From Deinococcus aquaedulcis (GTDB taxonomy: Bacteria; Deinococcota; Deinococci; Deinococcales; Deinococcaceae), in contig NZ_JAHRBL010000005.1 of NCBI RefSeq assembly GCF_019693445.1, positions 124,001 through 188,000 of the forward strand: a stretch of 64,000 nucleotides of DNA, read 5' to 3'. Below are positions 38,173 to 49,906 of this stretch, one piece after another. A program made the translations under genes and the position numbers. Position 1 is the stretch's first letter; each line of letters starts with the position of its first letter. Below the pieces are notes generated by a model. The model had not been told where the DNA came from, ran no database searches, and worked only from the letters and a program-made list of their open reading frames with translations.

Positions 38173-40425
38173 ATGAGCGCCATCTATCAGCGGGCCCGGC
38201 CGGTGCGCTGGGAAGACGTGGTGGGTCAGGAACACGTCAAGGACGTGCTGCGCGCCGCGCTGTCGCAGGGGCGGGTGGGGCACGCCTACCTGTTCAGTGG
38301 CCCGCGCGGCGTGGGCAAAACGACCACCGCGCGCCTGATCGCCATGACCGCCAACTGCACCGGCCCGCTGCCGAAGCCCTGCGGCGAGTGCGACAGCTGC
38401 CTCGCGGTGCGCGCGGGCTCGCACCCCGACGTGCTGGAAATTGACGCCGCCAGCAACAACTCGGTAGACGACGTGCGCGACCTGCGCGAAAAGGTCGCCC
38501 TGGCGGCCATGCGCGGCGGCAAGAAGATCTACATTCTGGACGAGGCACACATGATGAGCCGCGCGGCCTTCAACGCGCTGCTGAAAACGCTGGAAGAGCC
38601 GCCCAGCCACGTCATTTTCATTCTGGCCACCACCGAGCCGGAAAAGATCATTCCCACCATTCTGTCGCGCTGCCAGCACTACCGTTTTCGCCGCCTGACG
38701 CCCGAGGAAATTGCGGGCAAGTTGAGTGGGCTGGTGCAGCGCGAGGGCGTGAGCGCCGAGCCGGCCGCCCTGGCCCTGATTGGCCGCCTCGCCGACGGCG
38801 CCATGCGCGACGGCGAGAGCCTGCTGGAACGCATGCTGGCAGCCGGCAACGCCATTACCCGCACGGCGGTCGAAGAAGCCCTGGGCCTGCCCCCCGGCGA
38901 GCGCGTGCGCAGCATTGCGGCGGCCCTGGTGAGCGGCGACGCGGGCGCGGCTCTGCAGGGCGCCGGGGCCCTGTACCGCGACGGCTTCGCGGCCCGCACA
39001 GTGGTCGAGGGGCTGGTGTCGGCCCTGGGCGCGGCCCTGCACGCCGAACTGGGCCTGGGCGGCGAACGCCTGGAAGGCGCCGATGTGCCCCGGCTGCTGC
39101 GCCTGCAAGCGGCCCTGGACGAGCAGGAGGCCCGCTTTGCCCGCGCGGCCGACGGCCAGAGCCTGGAACTGGCCTTGACCCACGCCCTGCTGGCGGCCGA
39201 TGGTGGCGGCCAGGGGGCGAGCGTGGGTGCCGGCGGGAGCGCCGCCGTGCCCGCTGAACTGACCCAGCGCCTGGGCCGCCTGGAAAAAGAACTGGCCAGC
39301 CTGAAGGCAGCGGGGGTTCGCGTGGCCCCCAGCGCGCCCGAGGCCCCGGCCCCCCGCGCCCCCGCCGCTGGCCCTGTACCGGCACGCGCCGCTGTGCAGG
39401 CTGCCGCCGAAGAAGTGGGCGTGCCCCTACCGCCCCAGCAGGGTAACTGGGCCGATGTGCTGCGGCAGGCCAGCATGCAGCTCAAGGCCTACCTGAAACC
39501 GGCCCGCATGCACGCCGAACCCGGCTACGTCAGCCTGAGTTACGACGAGAAGAACAAGTTCCACGCCAAGCAGCTGGCGGGCAAGTTCGACGAAGTGGGC
39601 GCGCTGGTGCTGCGGGTGTTCGGCCCGGTGACCTTTGAACTGGTGGCCCCGGAGGGCGGACGGCGGGTGAAGCTGGGGGGAAACCCTGATGGGGGCGGGG
39701 CGCCCCCTCTTCCCAGCGCCCCCACGAGCCCCAGCCCAGCGCCCGCCACGCGAACGCCGGCCCCCACGCCGGACATTGCCCCCTTCGACCCGGGCCGCAG
39801 CGCCCCCCCACGCCGCGCCACCCGTGGCCCGGAGTTTGAATCGGTAGAGCCGGCCCCGGCACCGGCCGCCGCCCCCCGCCCCGCCCCTCAGGCGGCCAGC
39901 ACGCCGCCGCCCCGCCCGGCCAGCGTGGCGACCCTGCCCCCACCCCTGCCGGAACGCCGGGTGCCCCCCGCCAGCCCCGACGACGTGGCCCCCGCGCCGC
40001 TGCCCGTGGCGGACCTGCCCTGGGACGACGCCCACGCCGCGCAGCCCCCGGCGCCCCCCGCCGATGCCCAGGGCGGTGACCGGGTGCCGCCTCCAGCGGC
40101 AGCCCGCGAGCCCTACATGGTGGAAGCCATCACCGAGGAGCCCGACTGGGACGCTTTCGGGGCCCCTGTCGACGACCCTGGGCCCCCGCTGGACGACGCG
40201 CCCTTTGCTGAATACAGCGTGTCGCGCCCGCCGCCCCGGCCCGCCCCAGCCCCGGCGCCCACCCCCGCCGCGCCGACGCCCCCGGGCCGTCCCGGCGACA
40301 TCCGCGCGCATCCCATGTACGAGGACATTCGCAACCGCTTCAGTGGCCGCGTGCGCGAGATTGGCAAAAACCGCAACACGCCCGCCGCTGCCAGCGCCAG
40401 CGAGGACAGCGACGACGAGGAATAA
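38173..40425 (+). CDS. dnaX: DNA polymerase III subunit gamma/tau
   Basis: A 750-residue clamp-loader ATPase. Walker A is GPRGVGKTTTARL, four zinc-binding Cys are in NCTGPLPKPCGECDSC, Walker B is IYILDEAHMM, and sensor and arginine-finger motifs are ATTEPEKIIPTILSRCQ. Domain III follows to about residue 360. The C-terminal third is Pro/Ala-rich, interrupted by a folded piece (NWADVLRQASMQLKAYLKPA, FGPVTFELVAPEGG) that may bind the polymerase. No A-rich slippery site typical of gamma formation is seen. GGAGGGG 5 nt upstream is the ribosome-binding site. Confidence 0.96.
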   Translation: MSAIYQRARPVRWEDVVGQEHVKDVLRAALSQGRVGHAYLFSGPRGVGKTTTARLIAMTANCTGPLPKPCGECDSCLAVRAGSHPDVLEIDAASNNSVDDVRDLREKVALAAMRGGKKIYILDEAHMMSRAAFNALLKTLEEPPSHVIFILATTEPEKIIPTILSRCQHYRFRRLTPEEIAGKLSGLVQREGVSAEPAALALIGRLADGAMRDGESLLERMLAAGNAITRTAVEEALGLPPGERVRSIAAALVSGDAGAALQGAGALYRDGFAARTVVEGLVSALGAALHAELGLGGERLEGADVPRLLRLQAALDEQEARFARAADGQSLELALTHALLAADGGGQGASVGAGGSAAVPAELTQRLGRLEKELASLKAAGVRVAPSAPEAPAPRAPAAGPVPARAAVQAAAEEVGVPLPPQQGNWADVLRQASMQLKAYLKPARMHAEPGYVSLSYDEKNKFHAKQLAGKFDEVGALVLRVFGPVTFELVAPEGGRRVKLGGNPDGGGAPPLPSAPTSPSPAPATRTPAPTPDIAPFDPGRSAPPRRATRGPEFESVEPAPAPAAAPRPAPQAASTPPPRPASVATLPPPLPERRVPPASPDDVAPAPLPVADLPWDDAHAAQPPAPPADAQGGDRVPPPAAAREPYMVEAITEEPDWDAFGAPVDDPGPPLDDAPFAEYSVSRPPPRPAPAPAPTPAAPTPPGRPGDIRAHPMYEDIRNRFSGRVREIGKNRNTPAAASASEDSDDEE

Positions 40426-40463
40426 GGGGCGGCCTCGGCCGAGGACCACCCCCAAACAAGAGA

Positions 40464-40492
40464 AGAGGCCCGCTGCCTTCGCGCGGGCCTCT
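40464..40492. terminator. bidirectional terminator
   Basis: Perfect 10-bp stem AGAGGCCCGC (40464-40473) / GCGGGCCTCT (40483-40492) with a 9-nt loop, between the convergent dnaX and CHRD-like genes. Confidence 0.75.
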
Positions 40493-40508
40493 CTCGTTCA
40501 AACGGGGT

Positions 40509-40979
40509 TCAGATGTCAGCGCACAGGGGCACGATGGCCAGGGCGCCTGCCTCGTGCACGTTGATGTACGCGGCGCTGGAGAGGGTGCTGGTGGCCTGCA
40601 GGCCCTTCAGGGTCAGCGTGCCGGTGGCGCTGGCGGTCGTGGGCATCCCAATGGTCTGGGGCTCGCCCACGATGGGGCCGTTGGAGGCGCAGTCGTTGGT
40701 GGCAGCGGGGGCCGCTGCGCCGCGCGCGTGGTAGTGGGCCACGTAGCTCACGTTGGGCTTCAGGCCAGTCATGGTCAGCACCGTGCGGCGGTCGCCCCCG
40801 GTGATGTCCACGTAGTCCACCGTGCCGGCGGCGGCGGTGTAGCCAGAACCGGTCGTGGTGTTCAGCTGCGGCGTGAAGTTCGCCTTGCGGGTGGTGCCCG
40901 TCACATCGGGGGCGCGGTTCATGTTGCACGAAGCCAGGGCAACAGCGCCCACCAGGGCCAGCATCATCTGTCTCTTCAT
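40509..40979 (-). CDS. CHRD-like secreted lipoprotein
   Basis: A 156-residue exported protein. A lipobox-type signal ends ALVGAVALASC (Cys as first mature residue). The mature part is a beta-rich domain with LTMTGLKPNVSYVAHYHARG, then NDCASNGPIVGEP and TGTLTLKGLQATSTLSSAAY. The 'YVAHYH' motif and late VHEAGALAIVPLCAD resemble CHRD or Cu,Zn-SOD-like folds, but metal ligands are not secure. AAGGAGGT 6 nt before the ATG is a perfect Shine-Dalgarno site, so strong expression is likely. Confidence 0.75.
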   Translation of the reverse strand: MKRQMMLALVGAVALASCNMNRAPDVTGTTRKANFTPQLNTTTGSGYTAAAGTVDYVDITGGDRRTVLTMTGLKPNVSYVAHYHARGAAAPAATNDCASNGPIVGEPQTIGMPTTASATGTLTLKGLQATSTLSSAAYINVHEAGALAIVPLCADI

Positions 40980-41176
40980 GGAAAGACCTCCTTGAAACGG
41001 TGAAGTGCAGCCGCAGCCTAACATCCGGTCAGCCGCAAAAAAGCCCCAGTTCCGCTTGCCCATTTCTTCATCTGCGGCACACTGGCGGATGCTCAGGCCT
41101 CCCCCTCCCACAAAAGCCAGCGCACGCTCATGAAGGGCACCCGGGCGGGAAATGCTCTAGCCTGCCCGGCACGACC

Positions 41177-42748
41177 ATGGCTCTTTCCCTGCTGCGCCGC
41201 GCCGTCTTCGTGTCTCTCGTGCTGGGGGGGGCGGCGGCACAGGCCCCGGCCACGCCCCCGGCGCCTGTGCCGCCCGCTGCGGCGCCCGGGGCCACCCTCC
41301 CCGGCGCGGCGCTGCGCGGCCTGTGGGTGGACGCCTTTGGGCCAGGGCTGCACACCCCGGCCCAGGTGAAACAGACCGTGGAGGACGCCGCGCGCCTGGG
41401 TGTGAACACGCTGTTCGTGCAGGCCATCCGCCGCGCCGACTGCCTGTGTCTGAACGCCAGCGTGCCCTCGGTCTCCGACCCGGAACTGGCGCCCGGATTC
41501 GACCCGCTGGCCGCCGTGACGGCCCAGGCGCACGCGCGGGGCATGAAGGTGATTGCCTGGGTGAGCGTAACGGGCGCGGCCAACACGGCCAAGCCCAATA
41601 CCCGCGCCGCGCACGTGTTCCGCACCCACGGCCCGGCGGCGGGCGCAGCCTCGTGGCTTTCGCGCCGCCCGGACGGCAGCTGGCAGGAAGGCCGCGACGC
41701 GTGGCTGGACCCCGCCATCCCGGGCGCCGCCGACTACATGGCCCAGGCCGTGCTCAGTCTGGTGCGCCGTTACCCGGTGGACGGCGTGCAACTGGACCGC
41801 ATCCGCTACCCCGACGGCGGCGCCTGGGGCTACGACCCCAAGACGCTGGCGCGCTACCGCGCCGAAACCGGCCGCCCCGGCACACCGGCCCCCAGCGACC
41901 CGGCGTGGCAGGCCTGGAAACGCCAGCAGGTGTCTCATTTGGTGCGGCGCATCGCCCTGGAAGCCAAGGCCCTGAACCCGGAACTCTGGGTCAGCGCGGC
42001 CACCATCACCTACCAGACACCGCCGGCCGACCTCGCCGCGTTCCAGACCACGCGCACCTACACCGACGTGCTGCAGGACTGGCCCGGCTGGATGCGCGCC
42101 GGGTGGCTGGACCTGAACGTGCTGATGAACTACAAGCGCGACCCCCTGCCCGAGCAGGCCGGCTGGTATGACGGCTGGAACGCCTTTGCGCGCCGGGTGG
42201 CGCTGCGGGTGGACGGCGCCCCCGTGGCGGTGGCCTCGGGGACCGCGATGTACCTGAATTCGCCCGCCGTCACGGCCGCGCAGGCCACGCGCGCCCTGAA
42301 AGCCGGGCTAGGCTGGGTGGGTTACTCGTACCGCACGCCCACGCTGGATGTGTATGGCGAGCGCCAGAGCGCCGCCCAGGGCCTGCAGGCGGTGCGCCAG
42401 GTGCTGCGCGCCCCGGGCGGCGCCCTGGCCGCCCCCGCGCCCTGGACCGAAGCCGCCCCGGTGGCCCGGGGGCTGCTGGGCCGCGTGACGGGCCTCGCCA
42501 GGCCCGGCGGCCAGCGCGTGCAGGCGTGGCAGGGCGGCACGCTGGTCGCCGAGGCCGACACCGACGGCAACGGCCACTACGGCTTTGCAGCCCTGCCCCC
42601 CGGCCCCACCGAGGTGCGCGTGGGCGGCCAGCGCTGGACTGAAACGGTGCCCGCCAAAGGGGTGGTGCGCCTGCCGGACCTGCTGCTGCGCGACGTGAAG
42701 GCGGTGCCGGCAGCGCCGGTCCCGGCTCTTCCTCCCGCACGGCCCTAG
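41177..42748 (+). CDS. secreted glycosyl-hydrolase-like protein (GHL10/DUF187-type)
   Basis: A 523-residue exported protein. Signal peptide (LLRRAVFVSLVLGGAAA) and Pro/Ala linker are followed by a TIM-barrel-like domain: LRGLWVDAFGPGLHTPAQVK, ARLGVNTLFVQAIRRADCL, AHARGMKVIAWVSV and YPVDGVQLDRIRYPDGGAWG, where the Asp/Arg pair is family-typical. The C-terminal ~80 residues (GLLGRVTGLARPGGQRVQAW, ADTDGNGHYGFAALPPGPTE) form a carboxypeptidase-regulatory-like beta domain. The glycan substrate is unknown. TAGCCT at 41158 lies 13 nt before the ATG. Confidence 0.82.
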   Translation: MALSLLRRAVFVSLVLGGAAAQAPATPPAPVPPAAAPGATLPGAALRGLWVDAFGPGLHTPAQVKQTVEDAARLGVNTLFVQAIRRADCLCLNASVPSVSDPELAPGFDPLAAVTAQAHARGMKVIAWVSVTGAANTAKPNTRAAHVFRTHGPAAGAASWLSRRPDGSWQEGRDAWLDPAIPGAADYMAQAVLSLVRRYPVDGVQLDRIRYPDGGAWGYDPKTLARYRAETGRPGTPAPSDPAWQAWKRQQVSHLVRRIALEAKALNPELWVSAATITYQTPPADLAAFQTTRTYTDVLQDWPGWMRAGWLDLNVLMNYKRDPLPEQAGWYDGWNAFARRVALRVDGAPVAVASGTAMYLNSPAVTAAQATRALKAGLGWVGYSYRTPTLDVYGERQSAAQGLQAVRQVLRAPGGALAAPAPWTEAAPVARGLLGRVTGLARPGGQRVQAWQGGTLVAEADTDGNGHYGFAALPPGPTEVRVGGQRWTETVPAKGVVRLPDLLLRDVKAVPAAPVPALPPARP

Positions 42749-42794
42749 GGGCTGGCGTCTGCCAGAACGGAACGGCCCGCCCCGCCCCAGCCGC

Positions 42795-42800
42795 TACACT
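42795..42800 (+). promoter_or_regulatory. -10 box, leaderless flavin reductase gene
   Basis: TACACT, 6 nt before ATG 42807. Confidence 0.65.
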
Positions 42801-42806
42801 CGCCGC

Positions 42807-43301
42807 ATGACTCAACCGCAGTCCATGACCGGTGGCCTTTCGCCCCTGGAGTTCCGGCAAACGCTGGGCCGCTTTGCCAGCGGCGTGACCATCATCACGG
42901 CGGCCGACGGCCAGGAGCGCCGGGGCATGACCGCCAGCGCTTTTGTGTCGGTCAGCCTGCAGCCGCCGCTGATTCTGGTCAGCGTGGACAACCGCGCCCA
43001 GATGCACGCGCTGCTCTCGCGCCCAGAGGTCACGCACTTTGGGGTCAGCGTGCTCTCGGCGGCGCAGCGCCACCTCAGCGACCACTTTGCCGGGCGTCCG
43101 GGCCCCGAGGAACTGGTGCCCTGGTTCGAGCATGAGGGCCTGCCCCTGATCGGCGGCGCGGTGGCGCAGCTCGTGTGCCGCAAGCACGAGGTCATCCCGG
43201 CGGGCGACCATACGCTGTACCTGGGCTTCGTGGACTATAGCCGCTACACCGACGACGACCCCCTGGTGTACTTCCGGGGCCAGTACCACGAGCTGGGTTA
43301 A
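42807..43301 (+). CDS. flavin reductase-like domain protein
   Basis: A 164-residue FMN-binding split-barrel protein. It opens FRQTLGRFASGVTIITAADG, then RRGMTASAFVSVSLQPPLIL, HFGVSVLSAAQRHLSDHFAG and a late HTLYLGFVDYSRYTDDDPLVY, all typical of the HpaC/DIM6-NTAB reductase family. These reduce flavin with NAD(P)H for partner monooxygenases; no partner is adjacent. Leaderless start with TACACT 6 nt upstream. Confidence 0.9.
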   Translation: MTQPQSMTGGLSPLEFRQTLGRFASGVTIITAADGQERRGMTASAFVSVSLQPPLILVSVDNRAQMHALLSRPEVTHFGVSVLSAAQRHLSDHFAGRPGPEELVPWFEHEGLPLIGGAVAQLVCRKHEVIPAGDHTLYLGFVDYSRYTDDDPLVYFRGQYHELG

Positions 43302-43405
43302 GGGAATGCCCGGCGTGGAGGCGGTGTCAACACCCGCGTCCTGGCCCCAGGCGGGCACAAGGCGCCGCCGTCACAATCTGACCGGGCGTTCGGCGGGGGC
43401 TGGGC

Positions 43406-43411
43406 TAGACT
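43406..43411 (+). promoter_or_regulatory. -10 box, leaderless phosphoesterase gene
   Basis: TAGACT, 7 nt before ATG 43419. Confidence 0.6.
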
Positions 43412-43418
43412 CGGGTGC

Positions 43419-44153
43419 ATGATTCGCCTCGCCATCCTTGCGGACCTGCACGCCAATCTGGCGGCCACGCTCGCAGTTCACGCAGACCTTCAGCGGCGCG
43501 GCCTCACGGACATCTGGGTGCTGGGCGATCTGGTGGGCAAGGGCCCGCGCCCGCGTGAGGTGGTGGACTGGACCCAGGCCCACGCCACGCGCGTGATTCA
43601 GGGCAACTGGGACGCCCGGGTGGCCGGCGCCACCCACCGCCCCCAGGATCTATGGCCGCGCAGCAAACTCAGCCCCGCCGCCCTGGGTTACCTTTCAGAG
43701 CTGCCCTACGGCATCGAGGAGCAGTTTGGCGGCGCGTGGTGGCGCTTTGTGCACGCCAGCAGCCGGGGCCTGTTTCACCGCCTGTACCCGCACAGCAGCC
43801 TGCACGACCAACTCGAAGCCTTTGCGCCAAATGCGCAGTTTGGCCTGAAGGAGCACGCCGACGCCCTGGTCTACGCCGACATGCACGAGGCCCTGATGCT
43901 GGACGTGGAGGGCCGGCCCCTGATCAACTGCGGCAGCGTGGGCAATCCCCTGGATTCCACGCTGCCCTGCTATCTGGTGCTGGAATTTGATCCCCACGGC
44001 CCGGCCCACAGCGCCACCTACGTGCGCCTGACCTACGACCGCGACGAGGAAATCGCGGCGGCTGAGGCCAGCGACATGCCCTTTATTCGCGAATACATTG
44101 CGGAGTTGCTGACGGGGGCGTACCAGAAGCGGCGGGCGCGGACGGGCGAGTAA
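43419..44153 (+). CDS. calcineurin-like metallophosphoesterase
   Basis: A 244-residue YfcE/MJ0936-type phosphoesterase. Metal-binding motifs are [17 protein letters not shown] (D-x-H), [14 protein letters not shown] (GD), [10 protein letters not shown] (GNxD, with Trp in place of the usual His), then [23 protein letters not shown] (in place of GHTH) and [12 protein letters not shown]. The second-half histidine motif reads ADMH rather than GHTH, so metal binding may differ. The substrate is unknown. Confidence 0.87.
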   Translation: MIRLAILADLHANLAATLAVHADLQRRGLTDIWVLGDLVGKGPRPREVVDWTQAHATRVIQGNWDARVAGATHRPQDLWPRSKLSPAALGYLSELPYGIEEQFGGAWWRFVHASSRGLFHRLYPHSSLHDQLEAFAPNAQFGLKEHADALVYADMHEALMLDVEGRPLINCGSVGNPLDSTLPCYLVLEFDPHGPAHSATYVRLTYDRDEEIAAAEASDMPFIREYIAELLTGAYQKRRARTGE

Positions 44154-44313
44154 GGGGAGGCGGGACGCGGGGTGCAGGAAGCGGTGAACAGCCGCTCCTT
44201 CCACGCTTGACCCAGATGCGGTGGGGCAGGACAGGGCCCAAGGAGAAGCGGCGTGCAGACCGTGGTGAACAGCCGTTTTCCTGTGCACCGCCTCCTGCTT
44301 CCCGCGCACCCTT

Positions 44314-44319
44314 TACAAT
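44314..44319 (+). promoter_or_regulatory. -10 box, leaderless cyclophilin gene
   Basis: TACAAT, 7 nt before ATG 44327. It is the closest to TATAAT among the leaderless boxes. Confidence 0.65.
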
Positions 44320-44326
44320 GCCCCGC

Positions 44327-44893
<567 letters not shown>

Positions 44894-44908
44894 GTTGATG
44901 GTGCATGG

Positions 44909-44943
44909 AAGAAGGTTGATGGTCAAAAGCCATCAACCTTCTT
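44909..44943 (+). terminator. terminator of cyclophilin gene
   Basis: Perfect 14-bp stem AAGAAGGTTGATGG (44909-44922) / CCATCAACCTTCTT (44930-44943), with T-rich bases after. Confidence 0.7.
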
Positions 44944-44968
44944 CTCTCTTCTGCCCTCCCGGCCCAAA

Positions 44969-45005
44969 AAAGGTGATGGCCGGAGCACCCCCGACCATCA
45001 CCTTT
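44969..45005 (-). terminator. terminator of SRPBCC gene
   Basis: Perfect 11-bp stem AAAGGTGATGG / CCATCACCTTT. On the minus strand it is followed by a T run (A run at 44966-44971). It lies 12 nt after the SRPBCC stop. Confidence 0.75.
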
Positions 45006-45017
45006 CCACCTTCTCCG

Positions 45018-45689
45018 TCAGTTCTTGCTGCCACCTTCAAAGGCCGCCTTGAACTTCTGCAGGTCCTCGGCGATCTGCTGGCTGGGCTCTTCACCGAACA
45101 GCTTGGCCACGGCCGCGCCCAGGGGGCCAGCGGGCGGGCGGTAGGACAGGGCCACGTGCACGCGGGTGCCGCCGCCGGGGAGCTCTTCAAACTGCACGCT
45201 GCCGGCGTTGTCCACGGTGGCGCCGGGGAGCGAGTGCCAGCCGATGCGCTGGCCGGGCTTGTCATTCACGATCTCGGCTTCCCATTCCACGTGGGTGCCC
45301 AGGGGTGCTTTGGCAACCCAGCGGCTGCGCTTCTCGTCAAGGGTGGTCACGCTTTCCAGGTGGCTCATGACCTGGGGCAGGTTCTCCAGCTTGCGCCAGT
45401 AGTCGTACACCTGCTGCGCGGGGCGGTCAATGACCACGCTGTGCTCCACAAAAATGGGCTTGGCGGCCGTAGCGCTGCCGCTCAGGCCGGCGGCGGCCAT
45501 CACGGGGTCGTTGCCGGTGGCGGCGCGGTAGGCGAGGTACCCGCCCACGGCGGCCATGCCCAGGCCCAGGATGCCGCGCTTGCGCAGGCCCATCAGAAGC
45601 AGGGCGCCACCTGCCGCCCCGCTGATCATGCGGCCCTGATCCATGCCTGCCATTCCCGTGCTACTGGTCGTGCTGCTGCTGTTCGTCAT
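45018..45689 (-). CDS. SRPBCC-family protein with N-terminal membrane region
   Basis: A 223-residue protein. A Ser/Thr-rich start is followed by hydrophobic [14 protein letters not shown] and [20 protein letters not shown], then an SRPBCC (START-like, polyketide cyclase 2) domain: [60 protein letters not shown] and [20 protein letters not shown]. These domains bind hydrophobic ligands. Unlike its neighbours it has a short leader: TACACT at 45708-45713 (minus strand) lies 18 nt upstream, and GGAGGG is 4 nt before ATG 45689. Confidence 0.85.
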   Translation of the reverse strand: MTNSSSTTSSTGMAGMDQGRMISGAAGGALLLMGLRKRGILGLGMAAVGGYLAYRAATGNDPVMAAAGLSGSATAAKPIFVEHSVVIDRPAQQVYDYWRKLENLPQVMSHLESVTTLDEKRSRWVAKAPLGTHVEWEAEIVNDKPGQRIGWHSLPGATVDNAGSVQFEELPGGGTRVHVALSYRPPAGPLGAAVAKLFGEEPSQQIAEDLQKFKAAFEGGSKN

Positions 45690-45838
45690 GATTCCCTCCG
45701 TGCGGGCAGTGTATGAGGTGCCTTGGGTGGCGCGCGTGAAGCGAGCCCCAACGAAGATTAAGGGCTCTGGGCCACTTGCGGGGCCCAGCATGCGGTGAAG
45801 GCAGGCGGACGGTGCCTGCAGGGGGGGCCGCCCTGCGG

Positions 45839-46036
45839 TTACCCCGACTCGGCCTCGCGGGTGTCGCCGCTGCGGCGCTGCTCGATCTCCTGCGTGGCGG
45901 CCTGATCGCTGGCGGTGGCCGGGCCGCCCTGCAGGGCCGGGTCCAGGTTGGTGTTGGCGCCGTGGGTGCTGTGGTCGTTGCCGGTGTGGTTCGCCATGGT
46001 TTCGGGGGTGCTGGTCTGCGGGCTGCGCTCGTCCAT
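45839..46036 (-). CDS. small hydrophilic hypothetical protein
   Basis: A 65-residue, Thr/Ser/Asn/Gln-rich protein ([20 protein letters not shown], then [20 protein letters not shown]) without hydrophobic segments, probably disordered. AGGAGGG lies 5 nt before the ATG. The composition is like desiccation- or stress-related hydrophilins, but that is only a resemblance. Family not recognised. Confidence 0.6.
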   Translation of the reverse strand: MDERSPQTSTPETMANHTGNDHSTHGANTNLDPALQGGPATASDQAATQEIEQRRSGDTREAESG

Positions 46037-46347
46037 AGGGGCCCTCCTGTGGGCTCTATCCTCGTCGGCGCGCCGGTGGCGCAGGTGTGCGGGGCCTCAG
46101 CGTGTCCTTATGCGGCCCGGTGCCGGCCAGGAGCGGCACCCCTCTTGTGCGGCCCGAACACCCAGCGCCGCCTCAGACCAGGGCCACCAGAGCCCAGTCA
46201 AGCGCCCGAATATCTGAACACCTATCCATCTCTCATGGCGCATGACCTGTTTCCTGCCGGCCGCCCTTGTCCTTTCCCAGGCGTGCCCATGAGCACCCGC
46301 ACCGTGCAGCGGTCCAGCGTCCTTTCCGTTTCGGCCGAGTGCTGTCC
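46037..46347. other. intergenic region, 311 bp
   Basis: No gene, repeat or clear terminator recognised. It contains the upstream region of the hydrophilic protein gene. Confidence 0.5.
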
Positions 46348-46851
46348 TTACTTCGTGCGCGTTAGGGTGCAGGTCTGCTTCCCCATCAGGTCGCCTGAGT
46401 CAACGTACTTCTGACCTTCAGTTTGGAACTCAGGATGATCTGGTGCGACCTTCAGAAAGAGGCCCTGCTGAGGTTCGTTCAGCCTGGCATGTGGTTGACG
46501 AACCAGACACGTACGGACATCACGGAATCCCAGCACTGTCAACGACCGGATGGCCGCAAGAAAGACAGGATTGCCATCTTCGGCGGCAAGGAAAAACGCG
46601 TCAAACTCTGACCCGGCGGCATCTTGACGCACAACGGGACCAAATCCGGTGCTGCCTTTCCCTACCGCTTCTGCGAGTCCCACTTGCATGCGCATGGGCA
46701 GGATCAGGCGTTCGCCCGGTTGTTGATTCACAGTCATGGTCCACTCCTGACCTTGCGCCAGGAGGGAGGGCCCAGTCTTGACGTTGGTTGTCGTGGTGGG
46801 CGCACAAGACCCAAGAAGAACCATGACGCAGCCCATGAACATCCGTTTCAT
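46348..46851 (-). CDS. putative lipoprotein
   Basis: A 167-residue exported lipoprotein with signal [20 protein letters not shown] (lipobox LLGSC). The mature part is beta-rich ([60 protein letters not shown]) and ends with TCTLTRTK. Its base composition is lower in G+C than nearby genes, suggesting recent acquisition. TATGAT 6 nt upstream supports ATG 46851. Family not recognised. Confidence 0.7.
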   Translation of the reverse strand: MKRMFMGCVMVLLGSCAPTTTTNVKTGPSLLAQGQEWTMTVNQQPGERLILPMRMQVGLAEAVGKGSTGFGPVVRQDAAGSEFDAFFLAAEDGNPVFLAAIRSLTVLGFRDVRTCLVRQPHARLNEPQQGLFLKVAPDHPEFQTEGQKYVDSGDLMGKQTCTLTRTK

Positions 46852-46857
46852 CACGGC

Positions 46858-46863
46858 ATCATA
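46858..46863 (-). promoter_or_regulatory. -10 box, leaderless lipoprotein gene
   Basis: TATGAT on the minus strand, 6 nt before ATG 46851. Confidence 0.6.
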
Positions 46864-46983
46864 TTCGTCCGAAGACCAATTGCGCCGTTGGGTGATGAAG
46901 GGAGGCAGAGCCCAGACTTCACGCCAATCACGAACAGCGCGCCTCTGCACAGCCTACCGGGCGCCACTGGGCCATGCCCGCTC

Positions 46984-46989
46984 TATGCT
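46984..46989 (+). promoter_or_regulatory. -10 box, EamA transporter gene
   Basis: TATGCT, 9 nt before ATG 46999. Confidence 0.5.
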
Positions 46990-46998
46990 GGCGGGCGT

Positions 46999-47915
46999 AT
47001 GCGCGCGCCTGTGCCCGGCCAACTGGACGCCCTGTCTCTGGGGGCCATTCTGGTCACCATCGTGTTCTGGGCCTCAGCCTTTGCGGGGATTCGCGCGGGG
47101 CTGGAAGCCTTTTCACCTGGGCACGTCACGCTGTACCGCTTTCTGGTCGCCAGCGCCGCGCTGGGCCTCTACGCCGTGGCCGCCCGCATTCCGCTGCCGC
47201 CGCTGGGAGACCTGGGCCGCATTGCGCTGCTCAGCTTTTCGGGCATCACGCTGTACCACATCTGCCTGAACTACGGCGAGGTCAGCGTGCCCGCTGGCAC
47301 TGCCAGCCTGATCATCGCGGCGGGGCCGGTCATCACGGCGCTGCTGGCCACGCGCTTTGCGGGCGAGCGCCTGAACCACCTGGGCTGGCTGGGCACCCTG
47401 ATCAGCCTGGGCGGCGTGGCGCTGATCGTGCTGGGCAGCGGCCAGAGCCTGCAGTTTACCCAGGGCGCCCTGCTGATTCTGGCGGCGGCGCTGTTTACCA
47501 GCCTGTACTTCGTGTTTCAGAAACCGCTGCTCTTACGCATGAACCCGCTGCACTTCACGGTGTGGTCGCTGATCCTGGGCACCGTGCCCATGCTGGTGTT
47601 CCTGCCGGGCTTCGGCACGGCGCTGGCCCAGGCGCCGCTTGAGGCACACCTCGCACTCGTGTATATCGGGCTGTTTCCAGCGGCGCTGGCGTACCTCACC
47701 TGGACCTTTGCCCTGGCCCGCGTGGGGGCCGGCACCACCACCTCGTTTCTGTATGTCTCGCCCGTGTTCGCGGTGCTGATCGCGTGGCTGTGGCTGCGCG
47801 AGGTGCCCACCGCCGTGACCCTGGTGGGCGGCGCCATTGCCGTGGCGGGCGTGGTGTTGGTGAACACCCGGGGCCGCCCCGCCGCCGCGCCCACCCCCCC
47901 GGCCGAGGCCCGGGC

Positions 47916-47919
<4 letters not shown>
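46999..47919 (+). CDS. EamA/DMT-family transporter
   Basis: A 306-residue inner-membrane exporter with ten hydrophobic helices in two EamA repeats. Repeat 1 begins [20 protein letters not shown], and repeat 2 begins [20 protein letters not shown]. Conserved [20 protein letters not shown] and [20 protein letters not shown] end the repeats. The substrate is unknown; relatives export amino acids or metabolites. Its stop overlaps the ATG of the ABC fusion gene (ATGA), so the two transporters are coupled. Confidence 0.9.
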
Positions 47920-49418
<1,499 letters not shown>

Positions 49419-49482
49419 CCACGCCCCCAAAAGGCCAGGAACTCTATAAGCGTTCATCCGCTTGGCGCCCCGGGCGGCCCTG

Positions 49483-49488
49483 TACTCT
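49483..49488 (+). promoter_or_regulatory. -10 box, leaderless Nudix gene
   Basis: TACTCT, 7 nt before ATG 49496. Confidence 0.6.
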
Positions 49489-49495
49489 GGCCCGC

Positions 49496-49902
<407 letters not shown>

Positions 49903-49906
<4 letters not shown>

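Noticed and set aside
39280..39292. A-run in dnaX as a programmed frameshift site
   Set aside because: Only five A in CTGGAAAAAGAA, wrong phase for the A-AAA-AAG heptamer, no supporting stem seen.
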